Assembly (NCBI RefSeq): GCF_003096355.1
Contig: NZ_QEKI01000003.1
Span: 1-64,000, forward strand
From: Pontibacter virosus
GTDB lineage: Bacteria > Bacteroidota > Bacteroidia > Cytophagales > Hymenobacteraceae
Direction: 5' to 3'
Length of the DNA stretch: 64,000 nucleotides
Position numbers and translations under genes: made by a program. The notes beneath the pieces are model-generated. The model did no database searches and was not told the origin of the DNA. It saw nothing but the letters and a program-made list of their open reading frames with translations. Shown here piece after piece: positions 35,573 through 44,229 of this stretch; within the stretch, counting starts at the first letter, position 1; every line of letters begins with the position of its first letter.

Positions 35573-35597
35573 GAGTAAGCTAACAAGTGTTACTATT

Positions 35598-38033
35598 CTA
35601 GTTTCCGGTTCTGTTGATCTCGTCGAGGTTGATGTTACGCTTCTTCGCTTCAAAGTCTTTGCCCTTGGCGAAGTTGTAGCGCAGGTTGATGCGGATACTC
35701 TGGCTGCCCTGGTACTGGTCGATGGCGTTGAGGTTGCCATCCAGCATGGTTTTCACTTTCAGCAAGCGCGTTTGGAAAATGTCGGTCGCGTTAAGAGCCA
35801 GTGTCAGGCGGTCGTCCATAAACGTGCGCTTCAGGCCGGCATCGAGCCACCACTGGCTTTTAATCTCGTACAGGCCATACACGGCTGGTCCCTGGAAACC
35901 GGCGTTCAGCTCCATCCGGATGTCCTTTGGCAACTGGATGCTCTGGTTAGACTGCAGATAGAACAGCACCTGGTCATTGATAACATCCTCAGCGTTCACT
36001 TCTTTGGTATAGCGCTGGTAGGCCAGGGTGGCTGTGTTGTTCATCTCCCATTTGCCTGAGATCTGCACGGGGGCTACCAGCGTGGAATACAGGTTCTTGT
36101 AGCTCTCGATGTTGCGCTGGCCGAACACGGTGGTATTGTCCTCGCTGTTGTAGGTTGGTATCTCACCTATAAAGTCTGTGGTGATAGAATAACCGGCCAT
36201 CAGGTTGTAGCGCTCTTTCAGGGTCTGTGTGATCTCAAACGAGTTGGTATACTGTGGCTTCAGGTTCGGGTAACCCTGTGACCAGGTATAAGGATCGAGG
36301 TAAAAGATGAACGGATTCAGCTGGCCGTAGTAAGGACGGTTGATGCGGCGGCTGTACTTGTAGCTCACCTGGTAGTCGTCACTCACTTTCTGCTGCAGGA
36401 ACAGGCTGGGGAACAGGTCCAGGTAGTTGCGCTTGGTGATATCCTGCAGGGTGATGGAGTTGCCCTCGGAAGAGGTATGCTCGGCACGAAGACCAGCCAT
36501 GATCTTCCAGGTATCGCTTAGTTTAGTAGAGTAGTTTGCATACCCTGCAAAAATGTTCTCGGTGTACACAAAGTGGCTGGTGCGGCGTGGGTCCAGTACC
36601 TGTCGGCCGTCGGTTATTTCATAGAAAAGAAGTTCGTTGTCTGATACCACATGGCTGGCCTTCGCGCCCAGTTCCAGTTTGCCATCCTTGCCCAGTTTCT
36701 TTCCGAAGTCCACTTTGCCAGCCAGAATGTCGTAGCCGGTTGGGTTAAAGCTGGTGAGGTGCTCCTGGCTGACCAGTTCGTCCGTGCCGAGCACATACTG
36801 TCTGTTTTTGAACACAAAGTTTGTCTCATCCGAAATGCGGGCATAGTCCACGTCAGCTGACAGGGTGGTGCCGACTGTGTCGAGCTTGCCGTTGTAGTGC
36901 AGGTTAAAAGTGCCGTTGCGGTAAGTGCTCTCATGCTCGTTGGTGGCAGATATCTGGCGGCTATTAGCGGCCACAGGCCGTTGCAGGTCAGACTCCGTGT
37001 TGAAGATGCCTTCGTTGCTGTTGTAGAACAGGTTGCTCATAAAGCCCACGCTGTGGCGATCGTTGATCTCGTAATCAGTGCCCAGGCGAAGGGTAGGGCT
37101 GATGCGCTCACGCTCTTCTATACCTACCTGGTCGAAAAAGCTGCGACCCGCCGGGTCATTGAAAATGCGCTCCATCTCCATGTCGCGGAAGTTTCTGCGG
37201 CGTGCAAAATCCAAACCCGCTGTGGTGTTCCACTTCCCGCTCTTGTGGTTCAGGTCGAAGCCAGTGTTGTACGAGCTCATGCGGTTGTACTGGTAGCCTG
37301 CATACACATTGCCGTTCATACCAAAGGCTTCGTTCTTTTTCAGGTTGATGTTGATGATGCCGGAAGCACCCTCGGCATCGTAACGGGCGGATGGGTTGGT
37401 GATAATCTCGAGGTCTTTCAGGTTTTCAGCCGACATGCCCTGCAGCAGGTTCTGCAACTGCTTACCCGAGAGGTAAGACTGCTTGCCATTGATCATGACC
37501 TGCACGCCGGGCTTGCCGTTAAGGGTGATGTTGCCATCCTGGTCAATCCACACGCCCGGTGATTTCTCCAGCACCTCGTAGGCCGTGCTGCCTTGTGCCA
37601 GTCCGGTTCCTTCCACGCTCACTACCATCTTCTCCGCATCATTCGTGATGGTAGGTCGCATGGTCTGAATGGTCACCTCCTTCAGGGTTTTCACATCCGG
37701 TTTCACCTGCAGTTTGCCGAAATCGCGGCTAAAGTCAGGGCCCGTTACCTCGAACAGCTCTGTTACCAGAGGCAGGTAGCCCAGGCCGCTTAACTTCAAT
37801 TTATAGCTTCCCTTTGCCGGCGATTTAATGCGGAAGGTACCATCCATCTCTGCAATGGCACCTGTCACTACTGCTTCAGTGGTAGAGGAAATTACGGCGA
37901 CATTCACAAATCCCAGGTCTTCCCCTTTTTCATCCAGTACTTTACCTGTCAGCCAGCCTTCGTTTTGGGCTAAACCCTTGTGTGACAGAATAGTTAGTGA
38001 GATAAGCGCAATTAAACAGAAGAGCTTTTTCAT
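35598..38033 (-). CDS. Outer-membrane beta-barrel protein (TonB-receptor-like)
   Basis: An 811-residue protein with a signal peptide ending SHKGLAQ. A carboxypeptidase-regulatory-like domain (about 25-115; GWLTGKVLDEKGEDLGFVNV) is followed by a plug-like domain (TAYEVLEKSPGVWIDQDGN and VQVMINGKQSYLSGKQLQNL) and a barrel of the OMP_b-brl_3 type, with many alternating strands such as YEINDRHSVGFMSNLF. No clear TonB box was seen. Such proteins are common in Bacteroidota; the ligand is unknown and no SusD partner is present, so it is not a polysaccharide-use locus. A good promoter lies at 38072-38102. Confidence 0.88.
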   Translation of the reverse strand: MKKLFCLIALISLTILSHKGLAQNEGWLTGKVLDEKGEDLGFVNVAVISSTTEAVVTGAIAEMDGTFRIKSPAKGSYKLKLSGLGYLPLVTELFEVTGPDFSRDFGKLQVKPDVKTLKEVTIQTMRPTITNDAEKMVVSVEGTGLAQGSTAYEVLEKSPGVWIDQDGNITLNGKPGVQVMINGKQSYLSGKQLQNLLQGMSAENLKDLEIITNPSARYDAEGASGIININLKKNEAFGMNGNVYAGYQYNRMSSYNTGFDLNHKSGKWNTTAGLDFARRRNFRDMEMERIFNDPAGRSFFDQVGIEERERISPTLRLGTDYEINDRHSVGFMSNLFYNSNEGIFNTESDLQRPVAANSRQISATNEHESTYRNGTFNLHYNGKLDTVGTTLSADVDYARISDETNFVFKNRQYVLGTDELVSQEHLTSFNPTGYDILAGKVDFGKKLGKDGKLELGAKASHVVSDNELLFYEITDGRQVLDPRRTSHFVYTENIFAGYANYSTKLSDTWKIMAGLRAEHTSSEGNSITLQDITKRNYLDLFPSLFLQQKVSDDYQVSYKYSRRINRPYYGQLNPFIFYLDPYTWSQGYPNLKPQYTNSFEITQTLKERYNLMAGYSITTDFIGEIPTYNSEDNTTVFGQRNIESYKNLYSTLVAPVQISGKWEMNNTATLAYQRYTKEVNAEDVINDQVLFYLQSNQSIQLPKDIRMELNAGFQGPAVYGLYEIKSQWWLDAGLKRTFMDDRLTLALNATDIFQTRLLKVKTMLDGNLNAIDQYQGSQSIRINLRYNFAKGKDFEAKKRNINLDEINRTGN

Positions 38034-38071
38034 AGTATTATTTTGTTAGCGTGTATTGTAATGTGATGATG

Positions 38072-38102
38072 CAAAGCTAGTCTATAGTACTTTGTAATGC
38101 AA
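38072..38102 (-). promoter_or_regulatory. Promoter for the outer-membrane barrel gene
   Basis: On the minus strand TTG (38102-38100) is followed after 20 bases by TAGCTTTG (38079-38072), matching TAnnTTTG. The transcript would start near 38065, 32 bases before the ATG. Confidence 0.6.
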
Positions 38103-38305
38103 GGTACTGTTTACTTTATTATATGAATCGCCTCAAATTATCCGTTAACTGCACCAGAATTCCGACGAACGGACATTTGAATTCAGATCATTCGATGAAA
38201 GCGGGGTGGGGTCTAACTGCTTCCGAATCCGTATTGGCTGAAAGATGAGTAGCAGTAAGCAAAGGTTGCTTGATCTCTTATTTATTTTAGCAATAACACA
38301 AAAAA

Positions 38306-38340
38306 AGCCTCGGATTTACCTGATAGGCAAATCCGAGGCT
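38306..38340 (-). terminator. Rho-independent terminator
   Basis: AGCCTCGGATTT (38306-38317) and AAATCCGAGGCT (38329-38340) form a perfect 12-bp stem; on the minus strand seven T residues follow. It supports the small gene at 38380. Confidence 0.88.
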
Positions 38341-38379
38341 TGTGCATTAAGCAGGCGTGAGTCTGTTTCCTGCTATACC

Positions 38380-38640
38380 TTAGCCGGGTAGCGGACAAAG
38401 ATGTTTATACTGTTTGGGGTGCTTGCTTTTAAGAAGACGGAGCATGTATCGGAAAACAAAATAGCGTTCGCGCTTACGTTCTTCCTGGTCCAGGGAGCTT
38501 CGGTAATCCAGGGTTTCAAACAGGCTGGCAGTATCCTGGTAAAGGAGGTAGCTGTATACCTTCCAGAAACATTTCCTGACAGTTCTCTTTTCTACTTTTT
38601 TTCCAGTCTCCTCGACAAAGGCACGTCTCAGATTTTTCAT
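38380..38640 (-). CDS. Small basic protein, unknown function
   Basis: An 86-residue, strongly basic, tyrosine-rich protein (KKVEKRTVRKCFWKVYSYLL, then RERYFVFRYMLRLLKSKHPK). It appears fully helical and has no motif I recognise. The charge would suit nucleic-acid or membrane binding, but that is a guess. A strong terminator follows 40 bases after the stop, the main argument that the gene is real. Upstream is a 299-base AT-rich gap shared with the divergent STAS-like gene at 38940. Confidence 0.5.
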   Translation of the reverse strand: MKNLRRAFVEETGKKVEKRTVRKCFWKVYSYLLYQDTASLFETLDYRSSLDQEERKRERYFVFRYMLRLLKSKHPKQYKHLCPLPG

Positions 38641-38939
38641 TCTCTCCCGCCTTTAAAGTGTGATAATGCTATTTTTTACTGCATATTTTTATGAAGGAAG
38701 CATAAAAGTAATACGGGGAAGCATTATATAAAATGATCTATATCACTTTGTACGCCAACGTATTATAAAAATTCGTGAGCATCTGCTATGTAAGATAAAA
38801 TATTTATTTCAAGTTCCGTTTGCATTCAAATCAGGTAGCTTGGGACATGAAAATCATGGATTTCACATAAAAGACACAACAGCCGTATAGTTTGAACGTT
38901 ATGTGATTATAACAGTAAATAATTGACTGTTATTAGGAT

Positions 38940-39371
38940 ATGAAATCACTACCTTACTTTCAGGTAAGCTATAACGCACAACAGGGACTCATTTCGAGTC
39001 AGTGGTTGCGGGTAGTAAACAGTTATGAGTACCGGCAGGCGCTCGTAAACGTATGTAAGCAGTTGCAAAACAGCAATGCCATGTGCTGGCTGGTGGACTT
39101 CAGCCGCGTAAGTACTCCCAACATGAGCGATCAAAGCTGGACAATAGAACTGCTGGGCCATAGTTTGCCGCATACCAAGCTTCGCAAATTAGCACTCGTA
39201 CTGCCCGACGACCTATTCCTGGAGGTTGTTGTAGAGAAAGTGAGTGACAGTTTACTCAGCATGACCAATAATAAAGTCCAGATTGCTCATTTTGCCGATT
39301 CGGGTGCTGCGCAACAGTGGCTCGTATCCTGCAGCGATCCTGATGAGGGTTTGTTCCGAAACGCCTCCTAA
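38940..39371 (+). CDS. STAS-like small protein, paralogue 4
   Basis: A 143-residue relative of the proteins encoded at 23526, 24189 and 24645. It has the core strand MCWLVDFSRVSTP, the segment MSDQSWTIELLGH (close to LSDQQWTIEEWAP of paralogue 2), and the tail AAQQWLVS with a short extension. It lies about 14 kb from the cluster of three, so the family is dispersed. No partner gene is adjacent; the next gene, 39581, is separated by 209 bases. Confidence 0.65.
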   Translation: MKSLPYFQVSYNAQQGLISSQWLRVVNSYEYRQALVNVCKQLQNSNAMCWLVDFSRVSTPNMSDQSWTIELLGHSLPHTKLRKLALVLPDDLFLEVVVEKVSDSLLSMTNNKVQIAHFADSGAAQQWLVSCSDPDEGLFRNAS

Positions 39372-39580
39372 AAACTATCTCAGTGTCTTCTCGCCAAAGC
39401 CAAAAATCTGTTTCCTGGTTATACAGCCACTTATGAGGCCTCCAAGACTTACTTCCTGCTTGATTTTCGTATTAAATTGAAAAAAATCACGATAAACCTG
39501 AAATATTCATGAACTTTTTGTGAATAGTTCATGTAATTAACTTGCTATTAAGTTATAATCTTTTGCACAAACACATGACT

Positions 39581-39850
39581 ATGAAAGAGCTAGAGAGAAT
39601 CCAGAAAGCGCTCCGGCACAGCAACACCCTTCTATTGAAAGACCGAGAGAAGAAGGTGGAATGTTCTTTTATAAAAGAAGGACTTGTTTACGATAACTTT
39701 CCGATTGAAAACAACGTGCTGGCAACTGCACTGCAGGAGGCAAGCGTGAATGGTATTGTAGAAGGACTGCACTTTGAGCGACTTAAAAATACATATGAAT
39801 GGTTTGCGCTGCGCGTTAAATCGAGGATGCTCCTGGACACATTGAAATAG
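39581..39850 (+). CDS. Small soluble protein, unknown function
   Basis: An 89-residue protein, MKELERIQKALRHSNTLLLK at the start. It looks helical at both ends with a short strand in the middle (FIKEGLVYDNFPIEN). An alternative Met lies two codons upstream (39575). No motif recognised. It is followed after about 20 bases by a clear terminator at 39871, so it forms its own transcript. Confidence 0.55.
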   Translation: MKELERIQKALRHSNTLLLKDREKKVECSFIKEGLVYDNFPIENNVLATALQEASVNGIVEGLHFERLKNTYEWFALRVKSRMLLDTLK

Positions 39851-39870
39851 TCTATTCCCATAGCTATAGA

Positions 39871-39905
39871 AAAAGCCCTCCGCTAAACAAAGCGAAGGGC
39901 TTTTT
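39871..39905 (+). terminator. Rho-independent terminator
   Basis: AAAAGCCCTCCGCT (39871-39884) pairs with AGCGAAGGGCTTTTT (39891-39905) with one imperfect pair, ending in T residues. Confidence 0.88.
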
Positions 39906-39955
39906 TATGTTCGGGGAGCCAGCAACCTATACCTTGCTGATGCAGTATCCTGCTT

Positions 39956-40264
39956 ATGACTTTATCTTTTGCGATCCATATCATACTGCACATGGCAGTG
40001 CCCGTACTGGTAGCGGCGCTGTTTTACAGAGATCAACTGCGCTATGCTTCGCTTATGATGTTGGCAGGCTGGCTGATTGATTTAGACCATTTGCTGGTAA
40101 CCCCCATCATCGATCAAGACCGATGCAGCGTCGGTTTTCACTTATTACACCGCTACTGGATCGTGCCACTTTATACCGTACTCGCGCTTATCCCTAAAAC
40201 CCGACTAATTGGTCTGGGCCTGCTCATACACATCGTACTGGATTGGACAGATTGTTATTTTTGA
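39956..40264 (+). CDS. DUF6122-like small membrane protein
   Basis: A 102-residue protein with about three hydrophobic helices. Conserved-looking polar residues sit inside or next to them: HIILHMAVP, GWLIDLDHLLVTPI, then DRCSVGFHLLHRYW and HIVLDWTDC. The His/Asp pattern resembles small membrane proteins of the YbcI/DUF457 type, thought to bind a metal. I believe this is the DUF6122 family, from memory of its DLDHLL...GFHxLH pattern. Function unknown. The stop codon is the first part of an 8-base-period tract. Confidence 0.6.
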   Translation: MTLSFAIHIILHMAVPVLVAALFYRDQLRYASLMMLAGWLIDLDHLLVTPIIDQDRCSVGFHLLHRYWIVPLYTVLALIPKTRLIGLGLLIHIVLDWTDCYF

Positions 40265-40313
40265 TTTAGTGAGTTGGTGATGGAGTGAAAGAGTGAGTCA
40301 GTGATTGAGTGGA
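40264..40313 (+). repeat. Octad-phased tract starting at the stop codon
   Basis: After TGA the sequence repeats GTGANNNN five times (GTGAGTTG, GTGATGGA, GTGAAAGA, GTGAGTCA, GTGATTGA), an exact 8-base period. Confidence 0.8.
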
Positions 40314-40355
40314 TGTAAATGAAAATGGGTAATGAACTTCGCCCAAATCAATAAT

Positions 40356-40393
40356 AAAAAAGAGCTGATCGAGGAATTGATCAGCTCTTTTTT
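40356..40393. terminator. Bidirectional terminator
   Basis: AAAAAAGAGCTGATC (40356-40370) and GATCAGCTCTTTTTT (40379-40393) form a perfect 15-bp stem with A/T runs at both ends, between two convergent genes and between two octad tracts. Confidence 0.9.
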
Positions 40394-40406
40394 ATTAGAG
40401 TATTGC

Positions 40407-40441
40407 AAAATCACTCAATCACTCATTCGCTAAATCACTTA
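40407..40441 (-). repeat. Octad-phased tract at the DUF3347 stop codon
   Basis: In the sense of the minus-strand gene the tract reads GTGATTTA, GCGAATGA, GTGATTGA, GTGATTTT, beginning right after the TAG stop at 40442-40444. It mirrors the tract at 40264 across the terminator. Confidence 0.78.
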
Positions 40442-41083
40442 CTAATTAAACACCTCTTCATTGCTGCCGCACTTCAGCATGCTGCTTCCAAAGTAAGGGT
40501 TACGGATTTCAGAGTTGGTGCTTACCCAGTAGGCGCCCTGGTTGTTGTTCACCATCGGGCAGTGCTGGTAATATACTTTCTGGTCGGTGGCGCCAAAAGC
40601 TTTTGTCAACGAAAACACGGCCTCTGACAGGTCTTCCAACTGGTTGCGCTGCTCGCCCAGGTCGTTGGTGGCGGCAATGGCAGCGGCTGATTTACGTACT
40701 TTTTCTACCTGCTCTTCGGCGAATGTCTTTTGCTCTGGTACCTGCAGGGTAGCTACCGGCATTGCGTTAGCCGAGTTGAGTACCGTACTGGCGGCCTCTT
40801 TTGCGGTTTCAGCGTCAGACTCCACCATGGCGTCTTTCAGGGCGATGTATTCGTCCAGTAGCTGCGACAGGTTTCGTTTCATGGGCTCTGCCACCGAATC
40901 AAAAGTTGGTGTTTCTACTACCACGGTGCCGGCAGCGGGCACGTTATCACCGTGCGCCATGCCATCGTGGTGCTCGTGGTCGTGCTCTTCTGTGGCATCA
41001 GCCTGCTGCTGGTTGCTATCTGATGAACAGGACGTGAAAGCAAACATCGCTACCAGGGCTGCAAAAAATGTTGTCTTTTTCAT
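40442..41083 (-). CDS. DUF3347 lipoprotein, probably metal-related
   Basis: A 213-residue lipoprotein: the signal FAALVAMFAFTSC gives a lipobox with Cys19. A His-rich stretch EEHDHEHHDGMAHGD follows, which could bind copper or zinc. The DUF3347 core has two long helices (MKRNLSQLLDEYIALKDAMV and onward), and the C-terminus carries YYQHCPMVNNNQGAYWVS and NPYFGSSMLKCG, the conserved HCPM/GxxW/ML-CG motif seen in copper-efflux adaptor proteins. Export or binding of copper is the likely job (inference from family and motifs). A -7 element lies at 41160-41167. Confidence 0.85.
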   Translation of the reverse strand: MKKTTFFAALVAMFAFTSCSSDSNQQQADATEEHDHEHHDGMAHGDNVPAAGTVVVETPTFDSVAEPMKRNLSQLLDEYIALKDAMVESDAETAKEAASTVLNSANAMPVATLQVPEQKTFAEEQVEKVRKSAAAIAATNDLGEQRNQLEDLSEAVFSLTKAFGATDQKVYYQHCPMVNNNQGAYWVSTNSEIRNPYFGSSMLKCGSNEEVFN

Positions 41084-41159
41084 AATGGTTTATTAGGAAA
41101 TAGAGGGTTTGTTACGATTTTTTTCTAAAAACAGATTCCCTTCCGGGCAATCACTTTTG

Positions 41160-41167
41160 CAAAGTTA
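41160..41167 (-). promoter_or_regulatory. -7 element for the DUF3347 gene
   Basis: The minus strand reads TAACTTTG, matching TAnnTTTG, 77 bases upstream of the start codon. Confidence 0.45.
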
Positions 41168-41225
41168 AGCTTTTTAACGAAATGGGCGGTATAGCGACAG
41201 CCATAGCCTATCGGCTGATTTTACG

Positions 41226-41233
41226 TATCTTTG
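41226..41233 (+). promoter_or_regulatory. -7 element for arsC
   Basis: TATCTTTG matches TAnnTTTG exactly, 19 bases upstream of the arsC ATG, which leaves a leader of about 14 bases, similar to that of the ABC-F gene at 13457. Confidence 0.55.
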
Positions 41234-41252
41234 GGTAAATCAAGTTTTAGCA

Positions 41253-41594
41253 ATGGTTACGATCTATCATAACAACAGATGCAGTAAAAGTCGGCAGACG
41301 CTGGAGTTGCTGCGTGAAAAAGGAGAGGAGCTACAGGTGGTGGAATACCTGAAAGACACGCCCTCTGCCGAAGAGCTAAAAGACGTGCTACACAAACTGG
41401 GCCTGAAACCGGAACAGGTGCTGCGAAAAGGCGAGCAGGTATACAAAGACACCTATGCAGACAAAGGCTACACCGACGAGGAGTGGCTGCAGATCATGGC
41501 CGAAAACCCTATCCTGATCGAGCGCCCCATTGTGGTAAAGGGCGACAAAGCCGTCATCGGAAGGCCACCAGAGAGGGTGCTCGATATCTTGTAA
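41253..41594 (+). CDS. arsC: Glutaredoxin-type arsenate reductase (ArsC/Spx superfamily)
   Basis: A 113-residue thioredoxin-fold protein. The catalytic cysteine is C10 in HNNRCSKSRQTL, the CxxxR pattern of arsenate reductases that use glutathione/glutaredoxin. The conserved arginine lies in AVIGRPPERV near the C-terminus, and ILIERPIVV precedes it. It would reduce arsenate to arsenite for export, but no ars exporter or ArsR regulator is near, so it may be a stand-alone relative with another thiol-reductase role. Confidence 0.9.
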   Translation: MVTIYHNNRCSKSRQTLELLREKGEELQVVEYLKDTPSAEELKDVLHKLGLKPEQVLRKGEQVYKDTYADKGYTDEEWLQIMAENPILIERPIVVKGDKAVIGRPPERVLDIL

Positions 41595-41686
41595 CCAGGT
41601 ATAGATGGGTATAAGGTATAGCCGTGTTATGCTAAAGGCTGTACCTTATACCTGTTTTAGAAGTAGGGCCGTTTCATTCTACTTTT

Positions 41687-41801
41687 TTTGTCATCCTGAA
41701 AGGATCTTGGTAAAGAGGGCCCCTACCCCCGCAAGTAGGATCGGCTTAACCTCCCGGGGGTAGGGGCCCTCTATTTCAACCAAGTTTCTTAACAGAATGA
41801 C
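41687..41801. repeat. Dispersed inverted-repeat element, best short copy
   Basis: Left end TTTGTCATCCTGAAAGGATC (41687 onward) and right end ACCAAGTTTCTTAACAGAAT (41779 onward) are near reverse complements. Inside them lies a second nested pair, GAGGGCCCCTACCCCC (41715-41730) and GGGGGTAGGGGCCCTC (41756-41771), which is perfect. The 115-base element therefore folds into one long hairpin. The stretch from GCTTAACCTCCCGGGGG through the right arm is identical to that in the nuclease-carrying element at 58905. Confidence 0.85.
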
Positions 41802-41843
41802 AATAAATTTGAGCGTGTTTTCTTAGAAAGAAACGACCTGGTA

Positions 41844-44222
41844 TTAAAAGGGGTAGCCGATGGCTATGTTCAGCACCATGCCGTGTTCCCCAGGTTTGGG
41901 GTTAAAGCCGAAGCGGAAATCATTAAGGACGAAGCGGTCGCCTTCGGGCAGGTAGGGTACACGCACAGGTATACCCAGATCGAATCGGATCACGAAGAAT
42001 TCAATGTCCACCCGCAGGCCAAAACCTGTGCCCACTGCCAGTTCCTGAAACAGATTGCCGGCTTTGAACTTGGGCTTCTCCAGGTTTCCGTTGCGGTCGT
42101 AGGTCTCGTTTATCAGCCAGATGTTACCGGCATCCACGAAAACAGCTCCCCTGAAAAATCCGAAAATCGGGAAACGGTACTCGGCGTTCGCCTCTAGCTT
42201 AATATCGCCTACCTGGTCAAAAAAGGAGAAGGCCAGGGTGTCCGGCACATTGTAGGTACCCGGCCCGATGCTGCGCGCCCGAAAGGCCCTGATGCTGTTT
42301 GGACCCCCAATCGAGAACTGCTTCACATAAGGCATGGTCATAGAGTTGCCATAAGGATATCCCACCCCCGCGATCAGGCGTGTTGCCAGCTGACTTGTTT
42401 TAGAAAAATTGAAATAATAGCGGAAGTCGTTTTCGAGGCGGGTGTACTGCGAGTAAGGCTGGTTAAAGATAGTGCGCGGCGGTACCGGCGGCTCCGAGGC
42501 ATCATCGCGTTTGTCATTGCCCATCAGCGACTGCACCGCACTCACCAGGTTACCCGACACGTCAAGCGTGGTGGCGTTGAAAAATTGGTGTGTTTTGTTC
42601 TCCAAACCCAGGGTGCTGAGAGTATGCTGGTAAATGGAACCGATAATGAACTGCTCTTCAAAACTGCTTCTCAAAAACGGGTTTGCAGCGAGCAGATTGC
42701 TAAACTCATCTGTCTGTTTTCCCAGGCGCACGTACTGCAGGTTGATCGGGGTGAAATCGTGCGTGATCGTTTGCTTCGGTCGCCAGTTATACCCGTAGGA
42801 GGCATTAAAGGAGTTCATCTGAAAGAACTGTACCCGGTTCAGGAAGTTGTAGCCCAGCGAAATGCGCGTCGTTGGCACAAAGGCGGACCGCAGATTGGGC
42901 AGGTTAAAGGGCGCCACCAGTCTCGGGAAGGTGAGACTAGTCTGCACGCCAAGCTCATAGGAGCTAAGCCCGACCGGGTTTTCAGATGCCGACTCTCCGC
43001 TGCTGACGACCCGCTGGCCGCCTACCTGGTTTTCAAAGCGCCCCGTAAAGTTCACCGTGAGCATCTCAGAACCCTTAAAAGCATTGCGGTTTCGGAACGA
43101 TACCGAGATGCCGGGCCCCGCCAGGTTATTGGACTTGCTCACCATCTGCGTTTCCGCCCGCAGCGATTTCTTTAAGTCGGGTGTCATATAAATGAAGGCA
43201 TCCAAACGATCTTCTTTCAGGGTATCGCGCTCGTACTGCAGGTTCACGAACTTATAGGCACTCAGCCCCGACAGCCTGCTGACTGTGAGGAGATGGTTGC
43301 GGCGGCTGTACACGCTGTCCTTTGCTACAAAAAGGCCGGGCACTATATGCTTTGCCCGTACATAGTTTTCGTTCGGAATGTAGTTGTAACCTTCAAAGCG
43401 CAACGTATCGCTTACAGACAGGCTATCGTTCAGAACAAAGTTTGCGTTGATGAAGATGTCGTCAATTTTATAGGAGCGCAGAGCGTGCGCTGGCATGTCT
43501 CTTTTCAGGCGCAGCAGCACATCTACTTCCTTGTTGCCCACGGTGGTGTCGGCACTGAAAATGAGCATAGCGGGCGCAAAGAAAAAATAGCCCCTGTTTT
43601 TGAGGGCCTGGTCTATGCGGGCTCTTTCCAGGATCATGTTGTCCAGATCGTATGGTTCTCCTTGCTTCAGAAGCGAGTTGGCCTCCAACTGCCTGATCTC
43701 GGCATGAATGGGCAGTGAGTCACTGAGAGTGTAGGAAATGTTGCGTATACGGTAAGGTTCATGCACCGTAGCGGTCCAGGCGATGGTGGCCATCTTTTTT
43801 TTGATAGTAGTATCGCTCTGCACGCTGTTGTAAAAGTACCCCCGGTTGTGCAGGCGGGCGTGCATCACTTCATTAATGCTGGAGGTATCCACTTCGGACA
43901 ATAGCACAGGGGGCTCACCCAGTTTATTCTGGATCCAGTTCTTCAGGCCCTTTTCCTTCTCCGTATAAAAAGTGTTGTAGATCCATAACTTGGGGCGCAT
44001 ACCAAGTATAGAGGCGTTGGGCTTCGGGCGAACTGTGTTGCTCAGTTCAGTTTCAAGCGCAGTGCCCCGCTTACTGCTGTCTTTTTCATCGTTTACCTTC
44101 ACGTCAAATCCTGCAAACAGGGCATCGCCCTCCGGCACAGTTTTCGTACTGCTGCAACCGGGCAGCACCCAGCTCAGCGCCAGACATAAAACAAACAGGG
44201 TATAGCGTAACGCTTTGGTCAT
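41844..44222 (-). CDS. tamL: TamL, BamA/TamA-family outer-membrane lipoprotein
   Basis: A 792-residue Omp85-superfamily protein. A lipoprotein signal ends WVLPGC (Cys23), a mark of the Bacteroidota TamL type. POTRA-like domains lie in about 30-300 (LNNRGYFYNSV-like repeats: ARLHNRGYFYNSVQSD and ALKNRGYFFFAP). The C-terminal barrel ends in GMVLNIAIGYPF with the terminal aromatic residue; SIGGPNSIRAFRARSIGPG is the family's L6 loop (RGF-like) motif. With TamB, encoded 7 bases upstream in the same operon, it would insert or transport outer-membrane components. Confidence 0.92.
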   Translation of the reverse strand: MTKALRYTLFVLCLALSWVLPGCSSTKTVPEGDALFAGFDVKVNDEKDSSKRGTALETELSNTVRPKPNASILGMRPKLWIYNTFYTEKEKGLKNWIQNKLGEPPVLLSEVDTSSINEVMHARLHNRGYFYNSVQSDTTIKKKMATIAWTATVHEPYRIRNISYTLSDSLPIHAEIRQLEANSLLKQGEPYDLDNMILERARIDQALKNRGYFFFAPAMLIFSADTTVGNKEVDVLLRLKRDMPAHALRSYKIDDIFINANFVLNDSLSVSDTLRFEGYNYIPNENYVRAKHIVPGLFVAKDSVYSRRNHLLTVSRLSGLSAYKFVNLQYERDTLKEDRLDAFIYMTPDLKKSLRAETQMVSKSNNLAGPGISVSFRNRNAFKGSEMLTVNFTGRFENQVGGQRVVSSGESASENPVGLSSYELGVQTSLTFPRLVAPFNLPNLRSAFVPTTRISLGYNFLNRVQFFQMNSFNASYGYNWRPKQTITHDFTPINLQYVRLGKQTDEFSNLLAANPFLRSSFEEQFIIGSIYQHTLSTLGLENKTHQFFNATTLDVSGNLVSAVQSLMGNDKRDDASEPPVPPRTIFNQPYSQYTRLENDFRYYFNFSKTSQLATRLIAGVGYPYGNSMTMPYVKQFSIGGPNSIRAFRARSIGPGTYNVPDTLAFSFFDQVGDIKLEANAEYRFPIFGFFRGAVFVDAGNIWLINETYDRNGNLEKPKFKAGNLFQELAVGTGFGLRVDIEFFVIRFDLGIPVRVPYLPEGDRFVLNDFRFGFNPKPGEHGMVLNIAIGYPF

Positions 44223-44229
44223 AGGGTAC

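Noticed and set aside
35598-38033. SusC-type polysaccharide transporter
   Set aside because: The N-terminal regulatory domain and barrel are there, but no SusD gene is next to it and the barrel resembles the OMP_b-brl_3 type; I leave it as a general outer-membrane barrel protein.
41687-41801. Ordinary intrinsic terminator of arsC
   Set aside because: The hairpin is long, lies about 90 bases beyond the stop, and shares ends and inner arms with other copies in the window, so it is better described as a dispersed element, although it might also terminate transcription.
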